Shown here in pieces: positions 38,132-47,199 of a stretch of DNA of 64,000 bases. The DNA comes from Marinobacter sp. HL-58 (GTDB lineage Bacteria; Pseudomonadota; Gammaproteobacteria; Pseudomonadales; Oleiphilaceae), in NCBI RefSeq assembly GCF_001314605.1, contig NZ_LIHP01000019.1:54172-118171 (forward strand), given 5' to 3'. Below the pieces are notes generated by a model, which ran no database searches, had not been told where the DNA came from, and saw only the letters and a list, made by a program, of their open reading frames with translations. Every line of letters starts with the position of its first letter. Position 1 is the stretch's first letter. Both the position numbers and the translations under genes were made by a program.

Positions 38132-38881
38132 CTAGCCGGCTTTGGCCTGTTCCCGAAACAGTGCGGCGCCAAGTGCCTGGAAATAATACAGGAAAGCGTC
38201 GTTGATCCGCTGACGCTGGGCGCCTTCCGGGTACAGACCGGCTTTCGCCTCATCAGAGTGCAGGGTACCCCTTACCAGAAAGCTGTTCCGGGGCTGGCAA
38301 TCTTCCACAAAGGCTTCAAAGGCACGGGCGCAGAGCTCTTCCGGCCGGGCGTAATAAAGCACCTTCAGGGCTGAATCGGCTTTTTGTGAGGCCCGGAACA
38401 ATGGACTGGGGGCGGTGCCGTTTTCATTCAGCAGGATAGCCTGAAAACAGGCATTCAACCGCTGGTTCAGGGGGTGCTCTTTCTGGCTGGCGCTGCTTAA
38501 CCAACCGGCGGAGGCAAAGCCGTGCTTCTCCAGTTTGCGGAACGCCTTGCTGCCCATGTAGTGGTCGAAAGCGTGGAACCATTCATGGGCAAGGCTTCCC
38601 GCGCCGGCGTTTTTGGCCAGGGCCAGTTGCCGGGTTGCGGGGATATAGTGGGCCGCCACGCCGGGCTGGCCACCGATGCCGTATTGCAGGCCCAGAGTGC
38701 TACGGAGGGAAATAAGGATTTCCGGCCCCCGGAGAATTGCCATCAGATCACACAGCGCCTGATAGAACCGGCCAGCCGCCCTGTCACGCTCATCGGGTGT
38801 TACCCAGCGGCCGACTTCAATGCTGCGGAATTCGAACTGGCGCCTTACCGTGACAAAGGAAACCGGGCCTTGCCCTGTCAT
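38132..38881 (-). CDS. CLCA_X family protein with HExxH
   Basis: A 249-residue protein with AHEWFHAFDHYMGSKA, an HExxH zinc motif extended by a further His, and SALKVLYYARPEELCARAFEAFVE. It fits the CLCA_X family seen next to DNA-repair genes in gammaproteobacteria. The function is unknown; protease activity is plausible. It starts with a GGGAG ribosome site, and a LexA-type box lies about 49 bp upstream of the ATG. Confidence 0.8.
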   Translation of the reverse strand: MTGQGPVSFVTVRRQFEFRSIEVGRWVTPDERDRAAGRFYQALCDLMAILRGPEILISLRSTLGLQYGIGGQPGVAAHYIPATRQLALAKNAGAGSLAHEWFHAFDHYMGSKAFRKLEKHGFASAGWLSSASQKEHPLNQRLNACFQAILLNENGTAPSPLFRASQKADSALKVLYYARPEELCARAFEAFVEDCQPRNSFLVRGTLHSDEAKAGLYPEGAQRQRINDAFLYYFQALGAALFREQAKAG

Positions 38882-38929
38882 AATGACTCTCCCGCCAGGG
38901 CGCCTGAATCTCTGGCGCCACGCTGAATA

Positions 38930-38945
38930 CTGTATATAAAGACAG
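38930..38945 (-). promoter_or_regulatory. LexA-type SOS box upstream of CLCA_X-yhaO-yhaN
   Basis: Read toward the operon it is CTGTCTTTATATACAG, matching the LexA pattern CTGT-N8-ACAG with an AT-rich centre. It lies about 49 bp before the CLCA_X start codon, within promoter range. Confidence 0.65.
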
Positions 38946-39300
38946 CATTCTGGATGGCATCGACTGGCAGGTCAACCCCGGGCCCGGCCAACACGAACCG
39001 GGCAATCACTGACTGTACTATCTCAGGACAGGGTGCGCTTCTGGTGCGCGGCTCCACTGCTCGCGCTTGCACGCCAGGGCGTACCATTGCAGGTAGCGTA
39101 ATTGGTGCAATCGCGGAGGCAGCCCCGACAGGGAAGGCGGTGCGAGGATTGTGACTCTTTGCTGGGCCCGGGTTGTGACATGGGGTACCTGTTTGGTTGG
39201 TTTGGATGCTATTGATACGGCCAATCGAGTTGTTTGGACGTCGGCTCGGTAACATTGCCGGTACTGGATGACACAGGCATTTTTTACGGACCCGAAACGC

Positions 39301-39336
39301 AAAAAAGGCAGACCAGTAAGTTACTGATCTGCCTTT
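39301..39336 (-). terminator. Rho-independent terminator of the truncated tRNA
   Basis: Near-perfect inverted arms (AAAGGCAGACCAGTAA and its complement with one mismatch) end in TTTTTT on the minus strand, directly downstream of the tRNA 3' CCA. Confidence 0.8.
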
Positions 39337-39344
39337 CCTAAATA

Positions 39345-39384
39345 TGGTAGCGGGGGCAGGATTCGAACCTACGACGGTTATGAG
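39345..39384 (-). tRNA. 3' fragment of a tRNA(CAU), probably fMet, an attachment-site remnant
   Basis: Read on the minus strand this gives CTCATAACCG, then GTCGTAGGTTCGAATCC, then the acceptor arm and CCA. CTCATAA is an anticodon loop with CAU, and GGTTCGAATCC is a T-arm. The match is closest to initiator tRNA-Met, lacking about 6 bp of the anticodon-stem/variable part. The 5' half is absent: to its right lies the island. This is the host side of an integration in a tRNA gene; the intact gene copy should lie at the far end of the island. Confidence 0.75.
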
Positions 39385-39493
39385 ACTGAAGTTTATTACC
39401 CACTTTTTTTGTGCCAAATTAGTGGAAATTGCCTTAAATTGATGTATGAATTAGAGTTTCAAGAGCAACAGGCTCCGGAGACTAGGTGCATTA

Positions 39494-42400
39494 ATGGCGA
39501 AAGACGACCACCTACATTGGCACAGGATTGAAGGCTCGGACGACAGCGATTTGACCGTAAGGCATGCTGGCTCCCATTTTGAAACGCTCAAAACCTGGGC
39601 GAAGCAACACGACGTATCCGAGATTTTTGAGGCCATTGCTCTCACTTTTGGCTTTACCGAAAACTTCACGATTATCGGTAACCTCTCGCGCGAACTGTCC
39701 GATTCAGATTCCCAGGCCATACTTACCCAATGGACTGATAACCCATACATCTATCAGCTCAACAAGCTGATCACGGCCTACAACCAAGAAATACAAATCT
39801 CTTCAGCCTTCGCTGGCATTCCCCAAGGCGTATCACGAGCCAATACCAAGAATATTCTCCGCGCTGCCGGGGCCGATATCAAGCACCAGCACTTCCTGCT
39901 CGAAATGATCGTGCAACCGTTGGCACTATCCGGTTCTGAGTCATTGGACCGCCTCCGCAAAACTCTGAGAATTTGGCTCGTCGTGCAGGCCCTTGAACGG
40001 TCGGTCGAGCATTCCTGTTACCACGACAACGAAATACGACAGGTTGCCAGCGCACTCTGTTTATACGGGCAGGACGATAAATGGAGAGCTATTGACTCAG
40101 TCCTTGCGATGTCTTTGCAGAATTGCCCGTCAGATCGTTATTCCTACGGACAGTTCTCCCTTGCGATACGGCACTCTGCCATACAATTGCTGCCTCTATA
40201 TTCAGAGCCAACCCAACGCAAACAACGTCTGTTACTAAATTCCCTACAAAAGGTAGCCGAAGGTCAACGAAACCCAATCCTAACTCACCGAACAGAACGC
40301 TTGTCCGAATCCTCTTTCAGCGGGCTATTTAAGAGTAGAGACCCGTCCCTCACCCTCGACAAGCAAATTGGAGCACCCCAAGTTCTGGCTCTTTCAGACA
40401 GCGAGGGCAGCCCTGCCGGTGAAGAAGGGCCTGAGCAGCTGATCCTGTTCGACGTCAACCCGCAAGAGACTCCAGAACAGCAACAACTATCCGGCCGAAG
40501 CATTCTGCTGCAAACGGCAGAGCTATCGCATTATCTGCCATGGTCATGGGACAAGCCGCTTCCCCCGGAAACGTACCTTCTTGAGCAGTGGCTAACAAGC
40601 ACCCTTGCTCACGATGAACTTCCGGAACAACTCGGCGCAGCCCTGGTATGGCTGGCGCTTCACTTTGGGCGATCTTTGGAGTTTGTATTGGAGTTCCAGA
40701 TCACCGATGACGCTCAGGCGGAGTGGAGCCTCTCCAGTGACTTTGAATCAGCCCATCGCCAAACACCTAGGCGCCATAGTTCCTGGACTCCCGATAAAGC
40801 AGGTGAGATCCTCATTGAGCCATTTGAGAAATCTTTATGTACTGCCCTGCCCGATCGGATCCAGGAAATACTTCGGCAAGCGACTCAGTCGTATCAAGAG
40901 AGCTCGTCACTGCGGCGATTATGGGGGCGGACTTGCCCGCATACCCTGCAAACCTGGTTCAGACAACATGCACGTCAGCATTTTCCCAGGCTCTCCAGCG
41001 CCAAACTCGCCAATGCCCAACCTCAACGGGTTTTTGACGAACAAGGCGACCATTCTCTAGCGCGACTGATCTCCGCCCACCCTCGCAGCGCCCTTCCAGC
41101 AGCCTGCGGCTATGCCAATTGGGATATCCGGCAAGTGCAGAATGGGTTTGCGCTGCCGCTCAAGCACTCATCTACGAGCGATGAACGGGTTAACCTGCTC
41201 GGCAGCCTCCTAGCGCCGCTCGAATCGGTACTGATTGAGGGAGTTCAAGAAGGCACCAGAAGTCTCTTGGACAGCACCAAGGGGGATTCGGTCACATTCC
41301 ACAACACTCTGGTGCAATACACGGTCACCGCGCTCTATGCCGCCACGGGATGCCGCCACCTTTCCGAGCCCTTTGAATCTCTCAGCCATTTTTGTGATGA
41401 GCCTCCTGCGGTCTTTATTAATGACAAAACCGAAGACGGTCTTCACAGCGGCCGAATGGTGCCCCTGGCCGATGGAGCCAGAGCGCTTGTTAGTACGTAC
41501 TGTGAACACCTCCGCCATCTCCAGAAGGGTCTGGCAAATCAAGACGCGGAGCTTTCTGGTCGTATCGACCAGGTACTGCAAGGCACATCCAGTTCGCTAC
41601 CATTGTTTTTCTTCCTGGACTCTTCTGGCTTATGGCATCCACTGAATGACGGAACCGTGCAGGGCGCCGGGCTATTCCAATGGCCTCTTCCCCAAAACCT
41701 GTTCCGGCACCGATTTGCCCAGCAGTTAGCACGATGTGGTGTCAATCCTGAAGTCATTGACGGCTGGATGGGACACGGTGAACGAGGGGCAATCACCTAC
41801 AGCGATCATTCACCACGGTGCTGGAAGGAGGATGCTGAGCGATATCACCAGACATTGAATGACTGCTTTGACCGATTGGGTTTCTTGATTCAACTACCCG
41901 AGACAACCTACGGCGAAATCCAGGTTCAACCCCGGAGCCAGACAGACAACTACCGTGAGCCGACGCATTTCGGTCAAGCGAAGCGTCACATGGAGCGGTT
42001 GCAGGCCCGGGATCAGGCTCGCGCATTGGCCCGCAAGGATCTCGATTTGATTCTTAAAGCTAATCCACCCAACGGGGATGAGCAGCTCACCCAAACGTAT
42101 GTTGATGGTGTGGTGAAAGGCATGCTCTTACGCGAGAACGGGCTACCCCATCCCCGCGCTGCCGTCCGTATGGAAGTGCTGATTCAATGGTTGGAGAGTT
42201 CGGGGCCACAGGCACGGCAATTTGTCCGCCACCGGCTGGCCCGTCTGGGGACGGAGCGTTCACTGTTCCGCAGCTCCTGCCCCCGGGCACTGCAAGTGAT
42301 GCCTGAACTTCAGCGCTGGGCGAGCGAAACCAGACACGCCCTCCGCCAGAGGCGACTGTCAAAGTCCGATGGGCTGGCGCTTGCTGTCGCCTTTCTCGCC

Positions 42401-44980
42401 ATCGAAAAACGAATATCCTATCCGCAGTTTCTGTCAGACCTGGTTCAGGGACTGAATTACCGAGTGATCCAACACAAACGACGTGTGTACCTCGAGTACA
42501 GTGAGGCACTGGAGCCTGATAACTTCGATCAGCCCGTTCAACGCCATGAAATCGACCATACCACTGCCCGACTGTTGGCGAGAGGATCGGGCATAAAGGA
42601 CACAAAGGATCTCACTCGAACGCCTTGCCCCAAGCCACTGCGATCACTTCAGCATACCCTGAAAACTTTTGGACCTGAACACTGGAAGAGACAAGCAGAC
42701 CTGACGCTTGCCGAGGTACTCAAGTCGTTACACCGACTTGTGGAGCAGGCCAACCTGGTCGATTTTCCTGGCATAGTCGCCGGCGCCCTGAGCGAACGAA
42801 ACCCTCCGACAAGCGTCTGTTTGTACGATTACCTGCGGCTTACCGAAGGCCGCCGTTATCAAATACCGGGAAGTGACACACGCCCCCCAATTTCGGCGCC
42901 GGAAGCTTTACCAAACATCCCAGCAATGGCCTCCGCCAGCTACCCCAATGCCTTCTACGATTCATCCAAGGCGTTTTTCCGGGCGTTGCATGACATTCTG
43001 AATCGTTACACAAAAAGCTCCTCACAGGAGAGTGCCAGGAAAATCGAGCGGCACTGTAAATCCAATGCCCACGGGGTCAGCAGTGCCGTTTTAATGCTCG
43101 GTTACTGGATCGCCCATCTGGTCCGCAGAGGCAAAGGAAGACCCAATCGTACCCACAAACCCTATGCAGCCAGCTCAATAAAACGTTACCTGAGTGCACT
43201 GGCCCCGTCTTTCGGTGGCCTGGCCTATAACGCCGATCTAATGATCATGACCGATGAGGATGTCACCGAGCTGTGCGCGAGAATGCTCTCCCGGCATGCG
43301 GAAAAACAGAAGGACCTGGACTACTTTTCCGCCCGTCTCATCGAATTTTTTGACTGGGCTGGGGAGCGTGGTGTGTCGACTCCGGACTGGGATGAGCTCG
43401 ATCTGGGCGGAGCACGCCGATCAGTTCGCCCCTGGCTGTTTTCAGAAGATGAATATTTGGACGCGCTTCGGATACTGCTACGCGCTGATTCGGAAGACCC
43501 GGATCGTGGCAGGCAAGCTGCCTTTGTTCTTTTTCTTGCCTTCCGATTCGGCCTTCGGGCCCAGGAGGCCTTGGGCTTGCTGCGCTCCGATTGGTGCCAA
43601 TCCGGAAAACTGACCTGGGTACTGGTTCAGAGCAATGCTATTCGGTCCTTAAAAAACACCACAAACAGCCGGCGTGCGATACCCCTACTGTTCCAGTTGG
43701 ACGCGATCGAACAGACACTGATTGAAACGACACTGACTCGTTATACAACCCGGTTTGCAGATGCCACCAATAAGCCAATATTAGGGGCTAACGACGGGAC
43801 GCTCACACCCTTTGCTCGCTCAATTCCCACCGACATTGCGAAGGCGCTCAAACTGGCCACTGGCAATCCAAGAACGAGCCTGCATCAGGCAAGGCATGCA
43901 TTCTGTAACGTATTGACCACTGCGTTGTTTGGGATTCATACACCACTGGCTGCCAATTTGTGCAAATCCATTGATCGAGAAGCCATCATACATATCATGC
44001 TGGGACAACATGAGCAGCCATCACGTCGCGGTGCGATGGCAATCGGCCGGGCACTGGGACATCAGAGCCCACGCACGCAGTTCCGCTCCTACAATCACCT
44101 CCTCACAGAGTGGGCCGATACGCTCACCCCGGTCAAATCCCACTATGCCAGCTCCATTGCAAAGGCAATTAACACCAACGACTGGGCTATTGTATCTCTG
44201 CCGGATCAAGATGTTTTGCAAACGATCTTCTCCCAAAAAGCAGAACTGACGCCTGCGATCGTGATCGAGGCTTTACGACTTATGGCACTTGGATATCCTA
44301 CAAACCGGATTGAGCACCTGTTGCGTTTTGAGCCCGGGGAATTGACAGACGTTGAAACCCTGGTCGACCGAATCAATGCGGGCATTCGATTCAAGGTATT
44401 CGATCCTGAACAGGGTAAGAAGGCGTATGTCTATGGTCAGTCTCTACCGCGTTTTCTTCTTAAATCCCGACCCTCTGGCGTCTGGCCACGACTGCTGGAA
44501 TTGGCTGAAAAACTGCCGCCCAGAAACCAACTGGCCAACTCTCGGCCTCTACCCTCATTGGATCAGGCCTCAAACCTCGTCGGCAGAAATGGCCATTTGC
44601 TCATGAACCTACCGAAGGAGTCATACCTCCTTCGCCTTGTTGTCGACAGCTTCGAGCTACCGGAAACCTCTTTCATGGTGATGATAAAAAGTCCGCCCAG
44701 CGCTGTCCCACGCGCTCAGAATTTACTGCTCGAAGCGCAATTCGCCCCGGCAGCTGGTGTTACGACTCAATTGGATACGTTCAATGAAGACCACAGCAAA
44801 ACCTTTGGACGGGCGCGATCCTACGCTGGTCTGGTTCTAGCAAAACCGGCTATTGGCCCTCTTCACGACGGTCTTGAATTGGTTCTGGCTTACATCGCTA
44901 TAGCCGCCGCTTACTGCCCGCGGAAAGGGCCAATGCAGCCTTTAGCCGACTCCCAGCCAATTTACTCGAGCTTAAACTGA
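39494..44980 (+). CDS. Giant protein with two tyrosine-recombinase catalytic domains
   Basis: An 1,828-residue protein with two complete-looking tyrosine-recombinase catalytic domains. Domain 1 (about 600-775) has ATGCRHLSE (R621), NDKTEDG (K645), NLFRHRFAQ, WMGHGER and ITYSDH. Domain 2 (about 1330-1540) has FGLRAQEAL, SLKNTTNSRRAIPL, LHQARHAFC (HxxR), ALGHQSP and RSYNHL. Two sets of R-K-(H/N)xxR-H-Y on one chain suggest a built-in recombinase dimer. The N-terminal 600 and C-terminal 280 residues match nothing I recognise. GGAG precedes the ATG. It begins about 110 bp from the tRNA fragment, so it is probably the integrase of the right island. A convergent gene overlaps its last 19 bp. Confidence 0.85.
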   Translation: MAKDDHLHWHRIEGSDDSDLTVRHAGSHFETLKTWAKQHDVSEIFEAIALTFGFTENFTIIGNLSRELSDSDSQAILTQWTDNPYIYQLNKLITAYNQEIQISSAFAGIPQGVSRANTKNILRAAGADIKHQHFLLEMIVQPLALSGSESLDRLRKTLRIWLVVQALERSVEHSCYHDNEIRQVASALCLYGQDDKWRAIDSVLAMSLQNCPSDRYSYGQFSLAIRHSAIQLLPLYSEPTQRKQRLLLNSLQKVAEGQRNPILTHRTERLSESSFSGLFKSRDPSLTLDKQIGAPQVLALSDSEGSPAGEEGPEQLILFDVNPQETPEQQQLSGRSILLQTAELSHYLPWSWDKPLPPETYLLEQWLTSTLAHDELPEQLGAALVWLALHFGRSLEFVLEFQITDDAQAEWSLSSDFESAHRQTPRRHSSWTPDKAGEILIEPFEKSLCTALPDRIQEILRQATQSYQESSSLRRLWGRTCPHTLQTWFRQHARQHFPRLSSAKLANAQPQRVFDEQGDHSLARLISAHPRSALPAACGYANWDIRQVQNGFALPLKHSSTSDERVNLLGSLLAPLESVLIEGVQEGTRSLLDSTKGDSVTFHNTLVQYTVTALYAATGCRHLSEPFESLSHFCDEPPAVFINDKTEDGLHSGRMVPLADGARALVSTYCEHLRHLQKGLANQDAELSGRIDQVLQGTSSSLPLFFFLDSSGLWHPLNDGTVQGAGLFQWPLPQNLFRHRFAQQLARCGVNPEVIDGWMGHGERGAITYSDHSPRCWKEDAERYHQTLNDCFDRLGFLIQLPETTYGEIQVQPRSQTDNYREPTHFGQAKRHMERLQARDQARALARKDLDLILKANPPNGDEQLTQTYVDGVVKGMLLRENGLPHPRAAVRMEVLIQWLESSGPQARQFVRHRLARLGTERSLFRSSCPRALQVMPELQRWASETRHALRQRRLSKSDGLALAVAFLAIEKRISYPQFLSDLVQGLNYRVIQHKRRVYLEYSEALEPDNFDQPVQRHEIDHTTARLLARGSGIKDTKDLTRTPCPKPLRSLQHTLKTFGPEHWKRQADLTLAEVLKSLHRLVEQANLVDFPGIVAGALSERNPPTSVCLYDYLRLTEGRRYQIPGSDTRPPISAPEALPNIPAMASASYPNAFYDSSKAFFRALHDILNRYTKSSSQESARKIERHCKSNAHGVSSAVLMLGYWIAHLVRRGKGRPNRTHKPYAASSIKRYLSALAPSFGGLAYNADLMIMTDEDVTELCARMLSRHAEKQKDLDYFSARLIEFFDWAGERGVSTPDWDELDLGGARRSVRPWLFSEDEYLDALRILLRADSEDPDRGRQAAFVLFLAFRFGLRAQEALGLLRSDWCQSGKLTWVLVQSNAIRSLKNTTNSRRAIPLLFQLDAIEQTLIETTLTRYTTRFADATNKPILGANDGTLTPFARSIPTDIAKALKLATGNPRTSLHQARHAFCNVLTTALFGIHTPLAANLCKSIDREAIIHIMLGQHEQPSRRGAMAIGRALGHQSPRTQFRSYNHLLTEWADTLTPVKSHYASSIAKAINTNDWAIVSLPDQDVLQTIFSQKAELTPAIVIEALRLMALGYPTNRIEHLLRFEPGELTDVETLVDRINAGIRFKVFDPEQGKKAYVYGQSLPRFLLKSRPSGVWPRLLELAEKLPPRNQLANSRPLPSLDQASNLVGRNGHLLMNLPKESYLLRLVVDSFELPETSFMVMIKSPPSAVPRAQNLLLEAQFAPAAGVTTQLDTFNEDHSKTFGRARSYAGLVLAKPAIGPLHDGLELVLAYIAIAAAYCPRKGPMQPLADSQPIYSSLN

Positions 44981-45819
44981 TCCTGATCATTTGCCGCGAC
45001 CTCCCTTAACTCCAGCAGCGTGATAACCGGTTTCTTTTTTTTCGGCTCGGGCTGGCTGATCGCCTTGAACTCGAGCAGGTTTCGGTTCGCAAACGCTCGC
45101 GCGACCGTGCGCAGGAAATCCAGGTTATGACAGACAATCTCGAGGCGCCCTTTATAGGGCACCTTACCGCCATCATTTGCCGCCTTTGAAAACCAAAATA
45201 TTGCCGTACTTTTTTGTTCATCAAACCCCAGCGGTCTGCCCACGCCCTCAATAGTGCCGTGCGCACTTTGCTCCAACGCCAATGGCGGCATTACGCCCTG
45301 CACGGTTATCCCATGAAGATCGGTGGCACCGAACCTCACCACAAAACCCTGGGTAATCGATTTACTCGCAAACTTCGCGGCAACGTCGCCTCCGAGCTCG
45401 TTCAAAAACAGTTTTTCCTCTTCCGTGAGAACATGGTCGGTCTCCTGCTCACCAAATGATCGCTGTGAAACCAATGCCGTGAGAATAACCTGTGCAGCCG
45501 CTCGAAAGACCATGACCTCGGCTGGTGTCGTCCCAGATCCAACGAGCCGGATGACATGGGTTGCGGGATATTCAGTACCGTCCTGGGGTTCAACCCGCAA
45601 CCGAGACTCGACTGCGATTGCAGGTGTTTTTCGGAAGCTCACAAAATCATTGAGAACCCGAACCATGGTGTCTTTCAATTGTTTCTGCGACGGCAAAACC
45701 AGCGCACCCTCCTCTTCAAACTCTAGCGCACCGCCTGAATGAACCACGCTGGGCGCGCTTAATGGGTGTAGCACCAGGATGGCAGCATCGAGAGTCTGGC
45801 AGGATTTCTGGTTGGTCAT
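44962..45819 (-). CDS. Unrecognised 285-aa partner gene overlapping the giant recombinase 3' end
   Basis: I do not recognise the family. The start at MTNQKSCQTLD is set by its paralogue at 52094-52951, which begins MTNQNAYGTLD. Both end DQ.LE and both carry SFRKTP.IAVE, HVIRL.GSG, QRSFGEQE and LEQSAHGTIEGVGRP-type blocks with high identity. No signal peptide, membrane span or catalytic motif is visible. The stop overlaps the giant recombinase gene by 19 bp in convergent orientation, and the arrangement is repeated in the second copy, so the two genes form a conserved module. Confidence 0.8.
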   Translation of the reverse strand: MTNQKSCQTLDAAILVLHPLSAPSVVHSGGALEFEEEGALVLPSQKQLKDTMVRVLNDFVSFRKTPAIAVESRLRVEPQDGTEYPATHVIRLVGSGTTPAEVMVFRAAAQVILTALVSQRSFGEQETDHVLTEEEKLFLNELGGDVAAKFASKSITQGFVVRFGATDLHGITVQGVMPPLALEQSAHGTIEGVGRPLGFDEQKSTAIFWFSKAANDGGKVPYKGRLEIVCHNLDFLRTVARAFANRNLLEFKAISQPEPKKKKPVITLLELREVAANDQDQFKLE

Positions 45820-45880
45820 AACAGTTAGCCCTTTACAATTTTCTGATCCCAGCCCGACCGCCACCTGTCTGTGCACAGTT

Positions 45881-45897
45881 GGCGTTAAGCTAACGCC
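45881..45897. repeat. 17-bp palindrome upstream of the partner gene
   Basis: GGCGTTA and TAACGCC are perfect arms around AGC, about 62 bp upstream of the partner gene ATG. The same place in the second copy has GGCGTTA tgc TAATGCT, so the site is conserved but decayed. It may be an operator. Confidence 0.55.
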
Positions 45898-46169
45898 TGA
45901 ATTTCCATCAGAGCCTTAAACCAGCTCAGACCGGAATTTTGGCGAGAAGCCTAAAGTCGGGCCATTTCGGCGACACCCGTGATTTGCCGAGGTAAACCAA
46001 GGGCACCCTCAGACATATTGTTTCAGAATTGAATAAGGCAGGTTTGCAGTAAAGCGGGGTTTTTTGCGCACTTTTCGGTAACAGTGGCTAGATTTTCGAG
46101 GAGTTAGTTGACTTACACATATTTCAGAAGAGAGATCGGCTGTGGACATACGAGTCACATAGTGTCAGC
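45898..46169. other. Region without a recognised gene
   Basis: About 270 bp upstream of the partner gene. The part nearest the gene matches the upstream region of the second copy (CAGACCGGAATT and AAAGTCGGG are shared). No gene is visible. Confidence 0.5.
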
Positions 46170-46634
46170 TCAGCTGAAATCGCCCTGCTCAATTTTGTAA
46201 AGCACTTCCATGAGCCACCGTCTACCCTCAAAGGTATCCAGCAAACTCATGGGAACCTGATCAGCAAAAGCATGTACCGGATGACTCAGCCATTCCACGG
46301 CCTGACCACGCGATTCCCACACAGATGCGCAGTAAGATAGTACCCTTGCCAAATCGAGCACGATTTCTGACGTTCTGGCATCCAAAGCATCCGCCTGGCA
46401 GGCCGCACGTAGTTGGTGTGAAGTCATGCCAAGTGCTGTCGCAATCTCATTTTCCAAGCCGGTCTTACCCACTAGAGAGGCCAACCAGCTACCGGGTATA
46501 CCCCTGCGAGCCCACTGAACAAAAGTCACAGGGTTCGAGAGCACATCTTCAGGCATGTCGCGAGAAAAGAGAGTTTCTTGCGGGCGCTCAGCCACGAGGG
46601 CAAAGTAAGGCGTGTGACTGATGTACTTGGGCAT
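46170..46634 (-). CDS. DUF2384 (MbcA/ParS/Xre-type) protein
   Basis: A 154-residue protein. The N-terminal part has a probable helix-turn-helix (ENEIATALGMTSHQLRAA). The C-terminal part AVEWLSHPVHAFADQVPMSLLDTFEGRRWLMEVL matches the DUF2384 toxin-binding fold of MbcA/ParS/Xre antitoxins. The expected RES toxin is missing next door: the downstream DNA is empty. It could be a solitary regulator, or an antitoxin that guards against phage-encoded RES toxins. Confidence 0.75.
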   Translation of the reverse strand: MPKYISHTPYFALVAERPQETLFSRDMPEDVLSNPVTFVQWARRGIPGSWLASLVGKTGLENEIATALGMTSHQLRAACQADALDARTSEIVLDLARVLSYCASVWESRGQAVEWLSHPVHAFADQVPMSLLDTFEGRRWLMEVLYKIEQGDFS

Positions 46635-46712
46635 GACTTCACCGTATGGACAGGATGACTAACACAACCCTTAGCCTACAATATTCAGTACCACTTCTCA
46701 TGAGGATAAATC

Positions 46713-46838
46713 ATGGACCTCGAGATCGGGATACTCACCGCGATGGCGATCGGCATTTCTGGTGCCGGGCTGATGACCGTTTGGTGCCTCTGGTCACGCC
46801 GACTGGAACTCAGTGAACGCAAAATGGACAAAAAGTGA
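46713..46838 (+). CDS. 41-aa single-span membrane protein
   Basis: Reads MDLEIGILTAMAIGISGAG, then a hydrophobic span and WCLWSRRLELSERKMDKK, giving one helix with a basic cytoplasmic tail. GAGGATAAATC precedes the ATG. Too short for routine calling; no family recognised. Confidence 0.6.
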   Translation: MDLEIGILTAMAIGISGAGLMTVWCLWSRRLELSERKMDKK

Positions 46839-46860
46839 CAGTGCTTCCAAAGGAGGAGCT

Positions 46861-47106
46861 ATGGCCGAAAAACCGATGACTGAACACGTACTCCTACAAG
46901 ACCTCAATGCCCACGCTGCCCACGCCGACGAACTGGCGCAACCGCTTTCGCAGGAGCTCACACCCTTGGAACGGCTGAAAGGCTCCGTAAAACGCTACGA
47001 GCGGCCCCTGGAGCCGGTCTGGGATGATTGGTTTGAGCCGGAGGAGCGCGTGACCGACGATTTCATGGCCGATCGGGATCAACCACCGAAAGATTTGAAG
47101 GAGTGA
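46861..47106 (+). CDS. 81-aa acidic protein with VapB-like C-terminus
   Basis: Starts MAEKPMTEHVLLQDLNAHA after an excellent AAAGGAGGAGCT ribosome site. The C-terminal DWFEPEERVTDDFMADRDQP weakly resembles the tail of VapB/StbC antitoxins that binds PIN toxins, but the AbrB DNA-binding half is absent and no PIN toxin follows. An earlier in-frame ATG would run into the 41-aa gene. Function is unknown. Confidence 0.55.
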   Translation: MAEKPMTEHVLLQDLNAHAAHADELAQPLSQELTPLERLKGSVKRYERPLEPVWDDWFEPEERVTDDFMADRDQPPKDLKE

Positions 47107-47199
47107 ACGCTCCAGAAGTCCGGGCACAGCATCCTATAATATGTTGACAACAGGATTTGGGGCTGACTCAAAGATCGCACCGGAAGGAGGTGGTAAAGC

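Larger units (their letters stand above)
38882..39493. other. Junction region of core and right island, no gene
   Basis: About 610 bp holding the LexA-type box, a terminator and a tRNA 3' fragment, but no gene I believe. An open frame on the minus strand across 38878-39417 runs through the tRNA fragment and terminator and is an artefact. Confidence 0.7.

Noticed and set aside
38878..39417. A 179-codon minus-strand frame over the island junction
   Set aside because: It runs through the tRNA fragment and the terminator and has no protein-like pattern.
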